Below, in pieces: positions 1 to 3,200 of a DNA stretch of 5,943 nucleotides (position 1 is the stretch's first letter; each line of letters begins with the position of its first letter). The position numbers and the translations under genes are program-made. This DNA is from Candidatus Aenigmatarchaeota archaeon (GTDB lineage: Archaea > Aenigmatarchaeota > Aenigmatarchaeia > QMZP01): assembly GCA_003663415.1 (NCBI GenBank), contig QMZY01000058.1, forward strand, positions 1-5,943. The letters are read 5' to 3'. Under the pieces are notes generated by a model. That model saw only the letters and a program-made list of their open reading frames with translations. It made no database searches and was not told the origin of the DNA.

Positions 1-210
1 AACAGAGAAGTTGGAATAGGCTTGGGATTGATAGGAAAGGTTTATGGGGTTTGCTAGAGAGGAGTTTTGGAAGGAACCGGTTTCATTGGTTTCGAGTATG
101 GATTGGTTCAGCTGGTAATCATCAGTCCAGTAGGCGGAAAGAAGGACTGAATCTCCTTTGTAGGCAAGGGATTTGTTCTGGGAGATTTGGGAGTAGAGTG
201 GGGGGTTGTT
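1..210 (-). other. Ig-like module cut by the window edge
   Basis: Residues 1912-1981 start N-N-P-P-L-Y-S-Q and continue Y-K-G-D-S-V-L-L-S-A-Y-W-T-D-D-Y-Q-L, matching the opening of the module at 1711-1809. The second half of the domain lies beyond base 1, as does the rest of the gene. Six sequons fall within 70 residues, the densest stretch in the window. Confidence 0.5.
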
Positions 211-3200
211 TTCCCTGACGGTAACCTGAAGAGTAGCGTAATTTTGAGACGTGATGTTATAGTAAAGGCTTGAGTTGTCTGAGATGTTGCATTTTAATGT
301 GTGGGTTCCTAATGAAAGACTTGTGAAATTAAAGAAAGTCCAGCCGGAGGAATTGGTTAAATTGGTTCCTTGGTAAACATTATCAATCCAGAAATCCACT
401 GGATATTGATCAATTGCTAAAGAAGCGTCGTTCCGGATCTCACAGTAAAAGGTTATAGATTCGTTTTCCTGTATGGTTTGGGAAGTTTGCGGGTGTGAGT
501 CCTCAACATGAGCCCATCCCCAGACCCAGAAATCCAAGTATTTCAAGGAATTATTCCAGTTTTGGTTAAGGTCTGCTGCGTATATTTTGGCTATGTGATG
601 ACCGAGCAGCCAGGATGAATTGGTTTGGATGGTATGATTTGTCCATGTTCCTTCAGGTGTAATGGTATGGTTTACGAGCTGAGATGAAGTATCGTTATAC
701 TCTGCCTTAGCCCATCCAATGTCCTCGGTCCAGTTTGCATAGATAAGCATGGAACCTCCTCGATTTACATGGGTTGTGTTCAAACCGTAGGTGTTGTTAA
801 ATAATTGTGGTGGCTGTTCTTCTGAAACAACCACATGGAAGACCGAGTAATCGTGTTTAATGAAATTGGTGTCATTTATCCAGAAGTCAACATTCCAGAA
901 TTCCTCTGAGGTTGAAGTTACATTAACAACATAATAGAAAGTCGCTGTCTCACCTTTTGGAACAATTCCGTCTTGTGTGGTATCCCAAGAAACATTTCCT
1001 CCTGTGAAGCTTCCTCCTTCGAAATTCGTTCCGTTGGAATACCAAATATCCGAAGAGGAAACAACCCAGGATTGGGAAAGGTTTAAGTGGTAAACCTGAG
1101 CATCAGAGATTGTCCAGTTTTCTTCGCTGTTTGGAGAGTTTTCAACCAAGATTTCAATCCTGTAAACCTTTTCTGTGTAAAGCAAGAATGTTTTGTTTAA
1201 ACCAGAATCCTGTAAGTTGGATGTGTCTGTGTGGGTATTGGGGCTGTCAGTGACGTCGTAAATTGTTATGTTTTTGATTGCAATTATGGAAGGTGGTGGA
1301 TTTATTGTAAAGTTATAGAAGGTTTGGATAAATGAACTGTCGCTTGTTTCAAGAACATTGCCTTGCGGGTCAGTAAAGGCAACATAAATCCTGTATGTTC
1401 CGTTTTCGTATCTGTCTGTATTCCATTCGTTCCAGACTGTGTCTAAAAGCGTAAAGTTGTACGGATTGATTAGTCTTGGGTTTCCGGTTTCCAAGTCGTT
1501 CACAACAGTATCAACATCTGTCCAGCCGGGTGACTGGTATCTCTGAACTTTCATAATTAAATAACCGTAAGTTGATGTTTCGTTTCTGTTGAGAATGGAC
1601 GAACCCATATAATCTTCTGGTTTTTCTGTCACAGTTAAGCCTTGCGTGTTTCCTGTTATTTCAGAATAGCTGACATAACCGACAGAATCATTGGTATAGT
1701 AGAGATAATAAGTCTCTTGGGAGTTTGCCTGAACTGTTGCATTGAAGAATATGGTTGCGGCTGTGTAGAAGTTTCCGTTTAAAGAATAGTCTTGAATATA
1801 ATAAGGCTGCGTTGTTCCGCTGGAATTAACAAGGCGCAAAGAACCGTTATAAGCGTGACCTGGCGGGAAGTGAATGGTTATGTTTACTGGTGCATTGTTT
1901 CTGGAAGTTCCTGATGTTTCGGAAACGGTTATGTTCTTTCTATATAAGAAAGTTGGGTTCCACCAGTCGCTGAATACGCTCTTAAGTTTCACAAGCGTGT
2001 TTGGATCATAACTTGGATAGTCTGTTTCTATTCTTGTTTTTCCGTAGAATTTCAATGTAAAGTGCTGCGTATCGGTTTGATTTGTGTTTCCTTCTGTATC
2101 ATTGGCCCATATAGTAAAGTTATAAACCCCAAGCAACCACGTGTCAGTGAAATTGTATTCATAATACGAATTGCTTGCATTTGTCATAACATCAGTTATT
2201 GTTGAGCCGTTTGGATAAACAATGGTTATTTTTACTGTATCAATACCTTCGGAATCTGTCACATTGGCCGAGATTGTGACGTTTAGACCGTAGCCTGACG
2301 GGTCTGGTGTTGCTTGAATGTTTTGGATTTGGGGTTTGTCCTGAACCTGGATCGAGGTGGAATTTTGGCTATAGAGTGTGTAAAGCTCTGAGGAACCCGG
2401 ATATGTGCAGTTAATTATGTGTTCACCTAGAATCGCGGCAGGTGAGAGTGTATAATCTTTTGTAGCAACGCCACCGGAATCTGTTAAGGACCATCCAATG
2501 ATTTTGCTGCCTTCATAGACTTTTAAGCTTTCCAAACTTGGTGTGTAATTAAGGTCATAGGTCTGGAGGCGGGCTTTAAATTGGATGTAACGGTTGGTAG
2601 GAACAGATTTTATATCAGAATACCATTCACTCAGGCCATTGGTTCCATTTGAACGGAACCAGTAGGTTATATTCCCATTCTCTGTATTCTGTGTTTGTGC
2701 ATTCAGAGCAAATTTTGTAAGGTTCTTTCCTGTGTCTATCCAATCCGAGATGTATGTTCCTTGTTGTTCATAAGCAACAGAATAGACTTCGGCTTCTATC
2801 AAATGAATGCCTGAGTTTGCAGAGTTATAGGTTCCTACAATCATTACATACTTCGCTAATATCGGCTGGAATTCATCAACCTCTTCGTAAACAGCGTCCG
2901 GGTATCCACCATCCCAGGTTGTGTCATTATCCCTTCTATCCACTATCATTGTCCAGTTTGTTCCATCAAGGGAGACGTTGATGTAATAGTTATAATGCCT
3001 GTCATACTCTTCATCATTGTCCGGGTCCCACCAGAATGTTCTTATCTTGTTGATAACCCACGGTTTTTCAAGAGTTATATTGACTGCTATGCACGGATAC
3101 GGAGAGCAACCACCAAAACAATCTCCCCACCCACCACCGCACTGCGTAGTTACTCCGTCATTGATGTCTTCTGGGGCATATTGAGCAGAGGTGTTTCCTG

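Larger units (their letters stand above)
1303..2124 (-). repeat. Internal duplication, copy B (Ig tail, DUF2341, unnamed module; no LamG)
   Basis: Residues 1274-1547 repeat the layout of residues 1-463: YNFTIWANDT, a linker with Y-D-P-N-T-L-V-K-L, WWNPTFLYRKNIT opening a DUF2341-like domain, and then the unnamed module. Where copy A carries the LamG-like domain, copy B has only about 14 residues (res ~1421-1434, V-G-Y-V-S-Y-S-E-I-T-G-N-T-Q). Since DUF2341 followed by LamG is the usual order in other proteins, loss from copy B is a little more likely than gain in copy A. Confidence 0.8.

Noticed and set aside
1..370. Possible codon-use change near the low-coordinate end (more TCC, ACC, CCC and TAC codons)
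   Set aside because: The stretch is short and the impression was not counted rigorously; domain style and sequon density are continuous with the rest, so a transfer boundary is not supported.
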